A stretch of DNA of 64,000 bases from DATFVA01 sp963815785 (GTDB taxonomy: Bacteria; Bacteroidota; Ignavibacteria; Ignavibacteriales; Ignavibacteriaceae): assembly GCA_963815785.1 (NCBI GenBank), contig CAWFHZ010000011.1, forward strand, positions 1 through 64,000, read 5' to 3'. Numbering within the stretch: position 1 is the stretch's first letter; every line of letters begins with the position of its first letter. A model generated the notes under the pieces. That model was not told where the DNA came from. It did no database searches and saw only the letters and a list, made by a program, of their open reading frames with translations. A program made the position numbers and the translations under genes. Below, in pieces: positions 35,956-44,490 of this stretch.

Positions 35956-36231
35956 TTAAGCACCAGCTTTGATATACTTCATTAATAAATGATAATAATG
36001 CCAGTTAAAAATTGCCTGGCATATTACCGTTTAAGAAGATATAAAATCTGTTTAAAGTAATAAATAAGCCATATGGATAGAAAATGGATTAATCCTTTTG
36101 GCTGATAAAAAAAGGAGAAAGGTATTTATTAAATAAATTTACTTTCTTCATTTTGATGAAAGATTGTAAAATAATTTAATGTATGAACGTCGAAATATTC
36201 ACTGAAGTTGCTTTTAAACCGGCACTTTAAA
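35956..36231. other. Upstream region of the radical SAM operon
   Basis: Apart from element copy 8 at 36070-36100, I see no gene or clear hairpin. A LuxR-type relic follows at 36232-36411, completing the 506-bp gap before the next gene. Confidence 0.4.
36070..36100 (-). promoter_or_regulatory. Recurring 31-bp element, copy 8 (weak)
   Basis: CATATGGATA, then GAAAATGGATTA, then ATCCTTTTG. The GGAT and ATCCTTTTG ends and the exact length fit, but the centre is diverged. It lies 115 bp before the radical SAM operon. Confidence 0.4.
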
Positions 36232-36411
36232 TTAGAAGTCTGCTTTTTCCAGATGATTTAAAAGTACAACATTCTTTTTCATATTATCTAAATGACTTTT
36301 CACTGTAAAAGAAGGGATTCTGATTTTTTGAGCTGTTTCTATATTACCCAAACAAATAACTATAAGTATAGTGCTGAGATTGATTTTAATTTCAAGAGAA
36401 ACAACATTTTC
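36232..36411 (-). pseudogene. Relic of a LuxR/NarL-type HTH regulator
   Basis: An open stretch of 59 codons without a start codon runs from 36411 to TAA 36232. It encodes ILIVICLGNIETAQKIRIPS and then FTVKSHLDNMKKNVVLLNHL. This lines up with the LuxR/NarL DNA-binding pattern (ICEGYSNKEIAEKLFIS, then TVKSHLSNIMKKL). The conserved TVKSH of the recognition helix is intact, while the N-terminal part of the regulator is missing. I read it as the end of a decayed response regulator gene. A real short gene with a non-standard start cannot be fully excluded. Confidence 0.5.
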
Positions 36412-36461
36412 TCATGATTGTTAAATTAATAAACCGTATTAAGATTGTCCGTTAAGTAGAT

Positions 36462-36836
36462 TTATTGTTTCTTTACATAAAATTCACCCCTGGTATATGC
36501 TCGATGAATTATAGATTTTTTTCTTCCGGTTTTACTGTATCCATTTGCTATCATCAAGGAAGCAATCATTGCCCCGATAAATTGTTTCATTCTGCTGTTA
36601 AATTTAAATCCTTTTCTCTTTTTAGCTTCATTAAAACAAAGCTCGGCTACGCTTGTAACAGCAGGCATCCCGTACTCTGTTAAAATCATTGCCTGGATAA
36701 AAGTTTCCGGTTTCATTACTACATCAAAAAGAAACTTACCTTCTGCCTTGGCAAGTCCGGCAAACTGTGGATAAGTAGCAGCAAATTCCTTTAACTCCGG
36801 GAGATTAATTTTTCTGATGTAGGTTTTGCTCTTCAT
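36462..36836 (-). CDS. Hypothetical protein, 124 residues
   Basis: I do not recognise a family. I chose ATG 36836 because GGAGG lies eight bases upstream; an in-frame ATG 24 codons earlier has no ribosome site and adds an unlikely stretch. The protein is basic and mostly helical, begins MKSKTYIRKINLPELKEFAA and ends in a Lys/Arg-rich tail (SKTGRKKSIIHRAYTRGEFY). It has no signal peptide or clear membrane helix, although QFIGAMIASLMIANG is hydrophobic. It might bind nucleic acid. A 12-bp palindrome lies 87 bp upstream. Confidence 0.6.
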   Translation of the reverse strand: MKSKTYIRKINLPELKEFAATYPQFAGLAKAEGKFLFDVVMKPETFIQAMILTEYGMPAVTSVAELCFNEAKKRKGFKFNSRMKQFIGAMIASLMIANGYSKTGRKKSIIHRAYTRGEFYVKKQ

Positions 36837-36922
36837 TTTTATACCTCCATAGATTATCAAATACAATAATTGCAGGTGCAATATATGTAACTGATGATAA
36901 AACTTCACCCCATCTATGCAGT

Positions 36923-36934
36923 ATGGTATACCAT
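36923..36934. promoter_or_regulatory. 12-bp palindrome ATGGTATACCAT
   Basis: A perfect palindrome lies between the sigma factor gene and the hypothetical gene, 87 bp before the start of the latter. It is a possible operator; chance is also plausible. Confidence 0.25.
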
Positions 36935-37013
36935 GAGTGTTTAAATATGCAGGTCAGATTAAGCAGAAATAATGGCTGTTATCACCATACTTACGGTCTC
37001 AATACCAGAATAC

Positions 37014-37874
37014 TTATCCGAGATAGTCTTTAAGTCTTGTGCTTTTTTTAGAACTTCTTAATTTTCTCAATGCTTTTTCTTTAATCTGTCTGATACGCTC
37101 GCGGGTAAGATTAAATTTTGAACCGATTTCTTCTAATGTTGCTTTATGATTATTCCCTATCCCGAAAGAAAGCCGGATAACTTCGGCCTCCCTGGCATCC
37201 AGACCGGAAAGAGCATTTTCGACTTCATTCTTTAAAGAATCATCCATAAGTTCTTTGTCTGGCATAGATTGAGTTTCATTGTGAAGAACATCCATAAGAG
37301 TAGCTTTGCTTTCATCACCATTCTTAAGGGGTGCATCCATCGATACCTGGCGGGTTGAAATTTGTAATATGTATGCAACTTCATCAGAAGAAATTTCCAG
37401 AATCTTGGCAAGTTCTTCAGTTGACGGTTTTCTTTCATATTCCTGCTCAAACTCCCTGGTGGCTTTCCCGAGCCTGGTTAAATTTCCAACACGGTTAAGC
37501 GGAAGACGAACCACTCTTGTCTGATCAGCAATTGCAGACATAATACCCTGTCTTATCCACCAGACAGCATACGAAATAAATTTAAATCCCCTGGTTTCAT
37601 CAAAACGCTGTGCCGCTTTTACAAGTCCTATATTTCCTTCATTTATCAAATCACCAAGAGTAAGTCCCTGGTTCTGATACATCTTTGCAACCGAAACAAC
37701 AAATCTCAAATTTGCATTAACCAGTTTGTTTTGTGCTTTCACATCACCGTTTCTGATCTTTATTGCTAAATCGATTTCTTCATCGGGGTTCAGTAAACTA
37801 TATTTTCCAATTTCCTGAAAATACTGATCGAGTGATTTATTTTCACGGTTAGTTAATTGTTTTGTTATTTTCAA
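37014..37874 (-). CDS. rpoD: RpoD-type sigma-70 factor, Bacteroidota form
   Basis: The 286-residue protein lacks region 1.1 and begins ITKQLTNRENKSLDQYFQEI, as in Bacteroidota primary sigma factors. Region 2 (NLRFVVSVAKMYQNQGLTLG, GFKFISYAVWWIRQ), region 3 and region 4 (LEEIGSKFNLTRERIRQIKE) are complete. It directs RNA polymerase to promoters. The only usable start is TTG at 37874; a stop lies seven codons upstream and the first in-frame ATG is inside region 2. The ribosome site is weak. It could be the primary sigma factor or a close group 2 paralogue; one window cannot tell, so the symbol is tentative. Confidence 0.85.
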   Translation of the reverse strand: MKITKQLTNRENKSLDQYFQEIGKYSLLNPDEEIDLAIKIRNGDVKAQNKLVNANLRFVVSVAKMYQNQGLTLGDLINEGNIGLVKAAQRFDETRGFKFISYAVWWIRQGIMSAIADQTRVVRLPLNRVGNLTRLGKATREFEQEYERKPSTEELAKILEISSDEVAYILQISTRQVSMDAPLKNGDESKATLMDVLHNETQSMPDKELMDDSLKNEVENALSGLDAREAEVIRLSFGIGNNHKATLEEIGSKFNLTRERIRQIKEKALRKLRSSKKSTRLKDYLG

Positions 37875-38013
37875 TGAGAGGTTCTGCTTTCTTTAGATAA
37901 ATCTAATTTAACAATCCGGAAAATAGTCAAGCCGGAGAGAGTTTTAGATATGAATAAATATGGTGGGTAATATACTTAATTTCCGGTTAAAGAACGGTCA
38001 TAAAACAGCCATT

Positions 38014-38041
38014 TTTGAGATATTTTTTGTAAAATCTCAAA
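38014..38041. promoter_or_regulatory. Hairpin between divergent sigma factor and DUF2630 genes
   Basis: TTTGAGAT (38014-38021) and ATCTCAAA (38034-38041) form an 8-bp stem with a 12-nt loop, 66 bp before the DUF2630 start. It may be a leader structure or an operator. Confidence 0.3.
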
Positions 38042-38106
38042 TGTTTATCTTCCTCACATCATACAATTATTTCAATTAATATCTTGTACGGAAAAAGGAA
38101 AATATT

Positions 38107-38340
38107 ATGACCGACAAAGAAGTTATGAACAAAATAAAAGATCTGCTTGAAAAGGAACATTCTTTGTATTCAAAGGATGGATTATCTGCAAAAGAAAGAA
38201 AAGAAGTTGAGAAAATTCAGGTTGAGCTTGACCGTTACTGGGATTTATTGAGACAGCGAAGAGCTTTACAGGAATATGGTGATGATCCTGACAAAGCAAA
38301 GCTCAGGGGAACTGACACTGTGGAAAATTATGAGCAATAA
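38107..38340 (+). CDS. DUF2630 family small protein
   Basis: The 77-residue protein matches DUF2630 end to end: EVMNKIKDLLEKEHSLYSKD, then ELDRYWDLLRQRRALQEYGD and DTVENYEQ at the C-terminus, where family members usually read LDQCWDLLRQRRA and DTVE. It is soluble, helical and strongly charged. The function is unknown; the family is known mostly from actinobacteria and proteobacteria. ATG 38107 has an AAAAAGGAAAAT stretch upstream. It is divergent from the sigma factor gene. Confidence 0.8.
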   Translation: MTDKEVMNKIKDLLEKEHSLYSKDGLSAKERKEVEKIQVELDRYWDLLRQRRALQEYGDDPDKAKLRGTDTVENYEQ

Positions 38341-38487
38341 ACTCATCTAATAGAAAGAAAGCTATTTTTTATAGAATAAAGAATTTAAAATTATTCGTTT
38401 ATACTTTTCATAAAAGTTCCGATATAATTTTTTTAACCCCTTATTACGAGACAAAAACAATTTTATAAATAAATTCGTGGAGATAAA

Positions 38488-39129
38488 ATGAGAATTGGAA
38501 TAATTGGTTCGGGAATTGTCGCTCAACAGCTTGGACTTGGTTTAACGAGACTTAGTCATGAAGTTAAATTAGGAACGAGGGATGTTTCCAAACTGGAAGA
38601 ATGGAAAAAACAGGCCGGCATTAAAGCTTCAGTTGGCAGTAATGAAGATGCTGCAAAATTCGGGGAATTGATTGTGCTGGCTACAGGATGGGCAGGAACA
38701 GAAAATGCACTCAATCTTGCAGGTAAACAAAACTTTGCCGGAAAAATTGTAATGGATGTTACCAACCCATTAGATTTTTCTAAAGGATCTCCGCCGAGAA
38801 TGGATGCTTCACCCGGAAACTCTGGCGGTGAGAAAATTCAAAAGTGGTTACCCGATTCCAAAATTGTAAAAGCGTTTAACGTTATAAATGCTTATACAAT
38901 GATTGACGCAAAAAGGGAGGAAGGTGACCCTGATTTATTTATCTGCGGTAACGATGAAGAAGCAAAGAAAGTTATTACTTCATTTGCAGAAGGCTGGGGG
39001 TGGAAAAGTATAATCGATATGGGGAACATTTCAATGGCTTACTGGCTGGAGGCTTTAACAATGCTGTGGGTTTTTTATGCGTTCAAAACCAACAGCTGGA
39101 CTCATGCATTTAAACTATTAAAAAAATAA
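38488..39129 (+). CDS. NADPH-dependent F420 reductase-like oxidoreductase
   Basis: The 213-residue protein has the N-terminal dinucleotide motif GIIGSGIVAQQLGLGL, then LGTRD after the second strand, VLATGW, VMDVTNPLDF and KAFNVINAYTM. This set is typical of the NADP/F420 oxidoreductase-like Rossmann family. It is expected to transfer hydride between NADP and an unknown partner; whether this organism has F420 is not shown here. The C-terminus is short (LWVFYAFKTNSWTHAFKLLK), usual for this subgroup. GGAG lies eight bases before ATG 38488. A terminator follows. Confidence 0.82.
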   Translation: MRIGIIGSGIVAQQLGLGLTRLSHEVKLGTRDVSKLEEWKKQAGIKASVGSNEDAAKFGELIVLATGWAGTENALNLAGKQNFAGKIVMDVTNPLDFSKGSPPRMDASPGNSGGEKIQKWLPDSKIVKAFNVINAYTMIDAKREEGDPDLFICGNDEEAKKVITSFAEGWGWKSIIDMGNISMAYWLEALTMLWVFYAFKTNSWTHAFKLLKK

Positions 39130-39142
39130 TAATATAGTTTTA

Positions 39143-39182
39143 AGCCCTGTTCTATTTTAAAGGCAGGGCTCTGTTTTTTATT
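39143..39182 (+). terminator. Terminator after F420 reductase-like gene
   Basis: AGCCCTG (39143-39149) and CAGGGCT (39164-39170) are followed by CTGTTTTTTATTT, 13 bp past the stop. Confidence 0.82.
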
Positions 39183-39209
39183 TGATTCTACTTTGTGTTA
39201 GGGGGAATA

Positions 39210-39833
39210 TTAATATTCAATTTTTTTCAGTTCATTAAATTTATCAACAAACAATTTTATCGTTTCGCTATTATCATCTGCAGGTGAAAAGCTGATTTTT
39301 TTATTTCTGTTTAAGGAGAGAATAATTTTTTCTGCCTGATATGAAATATTTTCAACTTCATCTATACTTATAGTCCGGATTTTGAATAATGATTTTCTAA
39401 ATGAGATTTTATTTTCATCAATTGTTATAAATCTCCGCCCCTTTAACTTTGATGAAAATAGTGCAGTGGTAAAATAAAGTATACTTGCAAAAATTAAAGC
39501 TGCAGGCATTGCTATTTTGCTTTTCAATAATTTATCAATTGCATCAAATAACAGAAGTACGGCTATAATTATCTGCAGCCATTTACCAACTGAATCTTTT
39601 TTATCTTCAGGGATTTTTTTGTAAAGAACACCGGCAACAATATTTGCCGAACCGCCAAGTATATAAGCTGAGTAATAGATAACCTCAAATAATACAGAAT
39701 TCATTGCCCCCGACTCATACCTGTTGTATGCAGAAAGCAGCAAGATAGCTCCGCCTAATAAGAAACTAAACTTTTCAAATCTTCTTACTTCGGAACGAAA
39801 CCTTTTTTGAAGTTTTAATGTTACAAAACTCAA
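39210..39833 (-). CDS. Membrane protein with C-terminal PH-like domain, unknown function
   Basis: The 207-residue protein has four or five hydrophobic helices (residues 24-36, 48-70, 84-98 and 105-125). A C-terminal part of about 75 residues is beta-rich (RRFITIDENKISFRKSLFKI, ISIDEVENISYQAEKIILSL), like the PH-like bPH domains of small bacterial membrane proteins. I know no function. It starts nine bases after the stop of the large Cys-rich gene at 39843, so it is the last gene of a four-gene operon running from 45490. Confidence 0.6.
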   Translation of the reverse strand: MSFVTLKLQKRFRSEVRRFEKFSFLLGGAILLLSAYNRYESGAMNSVLFEVIYYSAYILGGSANIVAGVLYKKIPEDKKDSVGKWLQIIIAVLLLFDAIDKLLKSKIAMPAALIFASILYFTTALFSSKLKGRRFITIDENKISFRKSLFKIRTISIDEVENISYQAEKIILSLNRNKKISFSPADDNSETIKLFVDKFNELKKIEY

Positions 39834-39842
39834 GTGAAAATT

Positions 39843-42128
39843 TTAGTTGTGAAGTTTAACAAATGTATTAAAATATTTGCATTCCTGTAGTGCTTCTTTA
39901 TAAAATTTTGTTTTAGAATAATCATCCGCAAGTTTGTTGAAGAATGTTTTGTATTTGCTTTTTTTAATCCATGGATTCTGATCATTCGATAATATATTTA
40001 CATCATTGTAATATTTGTTTTGTTCACATTTCGCTGCCAGAAAACAGCACTTAGCTGCAAACTCTTTATTCTTTGTTTCATTCATAGCTTTAACATAATA
40101 TTCCTGAGCCTTTGAACAATCAGTAAATATTTTCTGCCTGGGGCCATATATATAATCCCATAACGAACTTCGCCAGTAATTTAATACAGACCACGAATTT
40201 CCATACCATGTTATGTTATAGTAACCGTTGCCAAGCAAAAAATAATATTCCGAGGATTTAGATGGATGTTTCTTTGCCAGGTTTTCTAATTCGATCATTT
40301 TTTTAGCAAAAGATAGTTTATTATAAATCTCTTTTTGGGGTGCCTTACTATCACAATCCAGGCAATCATTTAAATGAATTATAAACGGGTCGGCAGGCAA
40401 TGGTTTTAACTTTGAGGTATCTTCTTCGAATTTATTTATTGCGTCTTCAAATTTATACTGCTGCAATAAAACAGTTCCCTGGAATTCAATAATATCGGAA
40501 AGTGTGTATTTGAAATTCGCAATTAAAAATTTATCATAATCTGTTTTATTCTTTAATTTCATAAAATCATAAACCTGGGCTAACGGTTCGTTTGAAGGAA
40601 TATCTGTATAATCCAGGTATGGATGATCAATATTCCAGCTCATTTTTTCCGGCTGATGCCCAAGACAAAGTTCATCTTTTGCTAAATTTCCCTGTTCTTT
40701 ATATTTGCCGGCGAGAATTTCAAAAAGATATTGATAAGCTGCATCAGAATTATCTTTATGCAATGATCTGAGCCAGAGAATATCAGGTAAAATTTTTGCT
40801 TCAAATTTTTTATCAATTTCAGGCTGTCTTTCTACTTTGTTAATGATACTTAGAAACCTGATTTGTGTACTGAAATAATCTTCATTTTGAGGTAGCACCT
40901 CGTTAGCTCTCTTAAAATTCATTCCGGCATTGCCATAATCCTTTTTCATCATTGCAAGATATCCTGCACTATAATACCATAAATACGGTCTTTTTGTTTT
41001 TTTACTTTTTGCACATTTAACTATGAAATTGTAAAAATTATCAGAACTCAGATCGAGAAATGAATTGTCCATTTGCGGCAATTCATTCACATCCCAGGCT
41101 TTAAGCACACTATTTTCAATATAATCGATGCCGCGTGTAAGAAGTACTTCAAGATATGGTGAAGAAGGCTCGAGTTTATATATTTGTCTCATAGCGCCGA
41201 AATCATTGTTCTTATAGGCGTGCAAAAACCAGATTACAACTCTTTCGTGATCATTCTTACAAAAGGCAAGCACTTCATTTAATTCCGAATAACTTCTTAC
41301 AAAGAAGTTTAATGACGCAGTTAGTCTTCGGCTCAGACACTTATCATAAACCAGGGAAAACAAATACATACTTTTAGCAAAATGATCTGTTCTTCGTAAA
41401 GCTCCCGCTTTATCACAAAGGGACCAATACCTTAAAATGCTTTTTACTTTTGAAGGACCAACAAATTCATCATAAAGTTTAATTGTCTTTTCATATTGTT
41501 TTGAGTATAAGGCAAGCCGGATAACCTGGTAGGCATACCTCAGTTTTATAAAATCATTTGTGCATTCTACCAGTTTATTGTATCCACTGTCAATTAAAGC
41601 TGACATTGCTACAGAATCTCTTACTAACTTATCCCAGGAATCCTTCCTGTTATCAACCACGTAAGGTTCGCACTGTTTTGCATAAATAAGGTACTTTACA
41701 GTCTGTGTATCTTTATGTTCAATCAGGCTTTGAATCAGGCTATAACCTTTTATCTGAGTCTCTGGATCCAGGGGAAAATTTAACTCAATTTTTTCTGATA
41801 TATGCTGAAGATCCTCAATAGATGATTTGTAAACAATATAGCTTACAGCTTCGGTTGTTACCTTGTTATTAAAATATTCCTCCCATTCATTAATATTGTC
41901 TTTTGTTGGACCAAGGGAACCCTTTTCATCAAAATCATTAAATAAAGAACTTGCAAAAAAGTATGGCTGAAGGTTTGGCTCATTGATATGCGAAGGCTCA
42001 AAAATTCCCGTCATAGGGTATTCATAATCAGCTTCCGGACCACATCCTTTCGTATTATCAGACTGAAAAAAGAAAAATGATAATCCGGAGATACAAAACA
42101 ATAAAAAATTTCCGAGAATATTTTTCAT
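39843..42128 (-). CDS. Large Cys-rich helical-repeat envelope protein, paralogue A
   Basis: The 761-residue protein has a signal peptide or N-terminal anchor (FLLFCISGLSFFFFQ). The body is helical, with TPR-like segments. It shares clear blocks with the next gene: FIIHLNDCLDCD against FKVRLNDCHDCD, EYYFLLGNGYYNITWYGNSW against EYYFLLGNGLYNISYFGSCW, EFAAKCCFLAAKCEQN against EFAARCCFMAAKCEQN, and a C-terminal ECKYFNTFVK. The conserved cysteines suggest metal binding or disulfides. I recall similar pairs of unknown function in Bacteroidota. It lies 13 bp downstream of its paralogue. Function unknown. Confidence 0.75.
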   Translation of the reverse strand: MKNILGNFLLFCISGLSFFFFQSDNTKGCGPEADYEYPMTGIFEPSHINEPNLQPYFFASSLFNDFDEKGSLGPTKDNINEWEEYFNNKVTTEAVSYIVYKSSIEDLQHISEKIELNFPLDPETQIKGYSLIQSLIEHKDTQTVKYLIYAKQCEPYVVDNRKDSWDKLVRDSVAMSALIDSGYNKLVECTNDFIKLRYAYQVIRLALYSKQYEKTIKLYDEFVGPSKVKSILRYWSLCDKAGALRRTDHFAKSMYLFSLVYDKCLSRRLTASLNFFVRSYSELNEVLAFCKNDHERVVIWFLHAYKNNDFGAMRQIYKLEPSSPYLEVLLTRGIDYIENSVLKAWDVNELPQMDNSFLDLSSDNFYNFIVKCAKSKKTKRPYLWYYSAGYLAMMKKDYGNAGMNFKRANEVLPQNEDYFSTQIRFLSIINKVERQPEIDKKFEAKILPDILWLRSLHKDNSDAAYQYLFEILAGKYKEQGNLAKDELCLGHQPEKMSWNIDHPYLDYTDIPSNEPLAQVYDFMKLKNKTDYDKFLIANFKYTLSDIIEFQGTVLLQQYKFEDAINKFEEDTSKLKPLPADPFIIHLNDCLDCDSKAPQKEIYNKLSFAKKMIELENLAKKHPSKSSEYYFLLGNGYYNITWYGNSWSVLNYWRSSLWDYIYGPRQKIFTDCSKAQEYYVKAMNETKNKEFAAKCCFLAAKCEQNKYYNDVNILSNDQNPWIKKSKYKTFFNKLADDYSKTKFYKEALQECKYFNTFVKLHN

Positions 42129-42141
42129 TTAACTCTCTTTC

Positions 42142-44490
42142 TTAATTATCATTTTTTACAAAAAAGTTAAAGTATCTACACTCTTTAATTGCTTCATTAT
42201 AGAAATCGGAATCGGCATACTTTTCTTTTAAAATTTTAAAAAAGGTCCGGTATTTAAATTTCATTTTTTCATAGTCCCCGTCTTCCCTGAAATTCATTTT
42301 GTACATACTATTATAAAAAGAATTCTGTTCGCATTTTGCAGCCATAAAACAGCACCTGGCTGCAAATTCTCTGTCACTGGCAGCATACATAGCTTTTACA
42401 TAATTTTTCTGCGCATCAGTACAATTATAAAAATGCCAATTCTTACCTTCCCTGTAATAAGCATCATAATCAAAATCACGACTTGCAGACGCATAATTCC
42501 AGCAGCTTCCAAAGTAACTAATGTTATATAATCCATTGCCCAATAAAAAATAATATTCTGCTGTGCTGTCGGAATTCATTTGCGCAAGACTATCCAGCTC
42601 ACACATTCTTTTGGTAAATTGAAGTATGGTGTATTTACTATCTTTGGACTCCCTGTAATCGCAGTCGTGACAGTCGTTTAATCTAACTTTGAATGGATCG
42701 GGTGACATTTTTGTGTTGTATGATAATTCAGAGTAAACATTAGCCGCTTCCTTGAATTCATGACCATTTAAATAAACCATTCCCTTTAACGAAAGCAGTT
42801 CATCTTTTGATTGACTATAAATTGAGAGAAGAAAATTTTCATAATCAGTTTTATTGGGTTTGTCTATAAAATTAATAATTGCATCGATAGGTTCATTTTC
42901 CGGATCGGGATCTAAATTATAATTGAACCTGTAATCTCCCATGTACATGTGCAGCTTAACATAATCTCCTTTGTTGAAATACAATTGGGCTAATTTTCTA
43001 CGTGCAAATAAAAAAGCTGCTTCACCTTCTTCCCTGGCATATGGGTCAGCATCAAACCAATATTCCGTACTTCCGGTGTATTTTACCGACTCGCTTTCAT
43101 TGGATTTTTCCTGCAGCCACTTCAAATCAGGAAGAATTCTGTTTTCATCCTCAGGAGTTATATAGGTTAATGCATTTATTTCATTCATTATCTTAAATAT
43201 TCTTATCTTGTTAAAATGAATAACATCATTTTTCGGCCAATTTTCCTTTGCATATTCTAAAAATTCATCTGCATATTTTGTTTCACCGGTTAGAGTCATT
43301 AAATATCCGGCAGCAAGATCCCACAAATAAGGATGAATTGTATTTCCGGCTCTTGCAATTTCCTGCACAATTCCTGTAAGTTGTATATTATTATTTGTGT
43401 TTGCGTAATCATTATCTTTCAGAAAATACTGGTAATTACTCCAGTAATAATCTCTGTTTGGAAGAAGTTCCGTTTCCACACGACTTACTTCACGTGCAAG
43501 TAAAAGTTCAAGGTAAGGAGAATCGGGTTTTAATAGAAAAATGTGCTTCATTGCATTAAGTTCAACCTCTCCATGTTTATATGCATAAACTGCCCAGAGT
43601 GCTGTTTTTTCCTCTTTGTTTTTACATAACAAAAGTGATTTGTTAAACAAAGAATCGCTTGTTACTTTAAAACTAAGCGATACAGTAAATCTCTTGGGGG
43701 GACAATGCTGAAATACAACAGCAAAATAATAATTTGCCTCTGCCTCTTTCCCAAGATGTTTTAATGCCCCGGCTTTTAATGAAAGCGACCAGTACTTAAC
43801 CATATTTTCCGTATTAATTGGCGCAACCAGATTATCATATAAATCAATTGCTCTCTGGTAATTTGCGGTGTAGTGTGCAAGTCTTATTGCCTGGAATGCA
43901 TAACGGAGTTTTAAAAAATTATCCTCAGTATTTTTTTTAGCTTCAAATACTCCTTCATCAATCAGGTTAAGCATTAAAGTAGTATCCCGCACAGGCGGCT
44001 CCCACCAGCCCCAGTTTTCTGAAACAAGCGGTTCGCACTTTTTGGCAAAAGTTATATACTCGAGAGATTTTAGTTCCCTGGTATTCTCCCAATATTTTAC
44101 AAGCTGATTGTTTTTCCATTTCTCATCAATAGAGGTGAACTCCCTGGATTTCATTTTACTAAAGATATCATTAACATCATCGAATTTGGTTGGATACATC
44201 AGCTTTTTAATATCGGCAGTATCAATTTTATTATTAAAATATTTTTTCCATTCAACAAGGTTTATTTTTTCTTCATTAAAAACGCTATCCACATAAGGAT
44301 GAAATAAATAATTGGATAATAAGAATGGCTCAAGAGAAGGTTGACTAATCAATCTAACATTAAATACAGAATACATATTATCATCTGGTCCGCCGTCACC
44401 ACTGCAGCTTTTGGATGAATCACTGTTCAAGAACAGGATTAAAGAACTAATTAAAAGGGGAAGTAATATCCTTCCAAACTGCTTTCCCAT
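42142..44490 (-). CDS. Large Cys-rich helical-repeat envelope protein, paralogue B
   Basis: The 782-residue protein is a paralogue of the gene at 39843-42128 and shares its whole layout. It has an N-terminal hydrophobic segment followed by a lone cysteine (SSKSCSGDGGPDD; the paralogue has NTKGCGPEADY), helical repeats, the LNDCHDCD block, the EYYFLLGNGLYNISYFGSCW block and the CCFMAAKCEQN block. It starts at ATG 44490 behind GGAAG, inside the upstream lipoprotein gene (44-bp overlap in another frame), so the two are translationally linked. The duplication within one operon suggests a heteromeric complex in the periplasm or outer membrane. Function unknown. Confidence 0.75.
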   Translation of the reverse strand: MGKQFGRILLPLLISSLILFLNSDSSKSCSGDGGPDDNMYSVFNVRLISQPSLEPFLLSNYLFHPYVDSVFNEEKINLVEWKKYFNNKIDTADIKKLMYPTKFDDVNDIFSKMKSREFTSIDEKWKNNQLVKYWENTRELKSLEYITFAKKCEPLVSENWGWWEPPVRDTTLMLNLIDEGVFEAKKNTEDNFLKLRYAFQAIRLAHYTANYQRAIDLYDNLVAPINTENMVKYWSLSLKAGALKHLGKEAEANYYFAVVFQHCPPKRFTVSLSFKVTSDSLFNKSLLLCKNKEEKTALWAVYAYKHGEVELNAMKHIFLLKPDSPYLELLLAREVSRVETELLPNRDYYWSNYQYFLKDNDYANTNNNIQLTGIVQEIARAGNTIHPYLWDLAAGYLMTLTGETKYADEFLEYAKENWPKNDVIHFNKIRIFKIMNEINALTYITPEDENRILPDLKWLQEKSNESESVKYTGSTEYWFDADPYAREEGEAAFLFARRKLAQLYFNKGDYVKLHMYMGDYRFNYNLDPDPENEPIDAIINFIDKPNKTDYENFLLSIYSQSKDELLSLKGMVYLNGHEFKEAANVYSELSYNTKMSPDPFKVRLNDCHDCDYRESKDSKYTILQFTKRMCELDSLAQMNSDSTAEYYFLLGNGLYNISYFGSCWNYASASRDFDYDAYYREGKNWHFYNCTDAQKNYVKAMYAASDREFAARCCFMAAKCEQNSFYNSMYKMNFREDGDYEKMKFKYRTFFKILKEKYADSDFYNEAIKECRYFNFFVKNDN

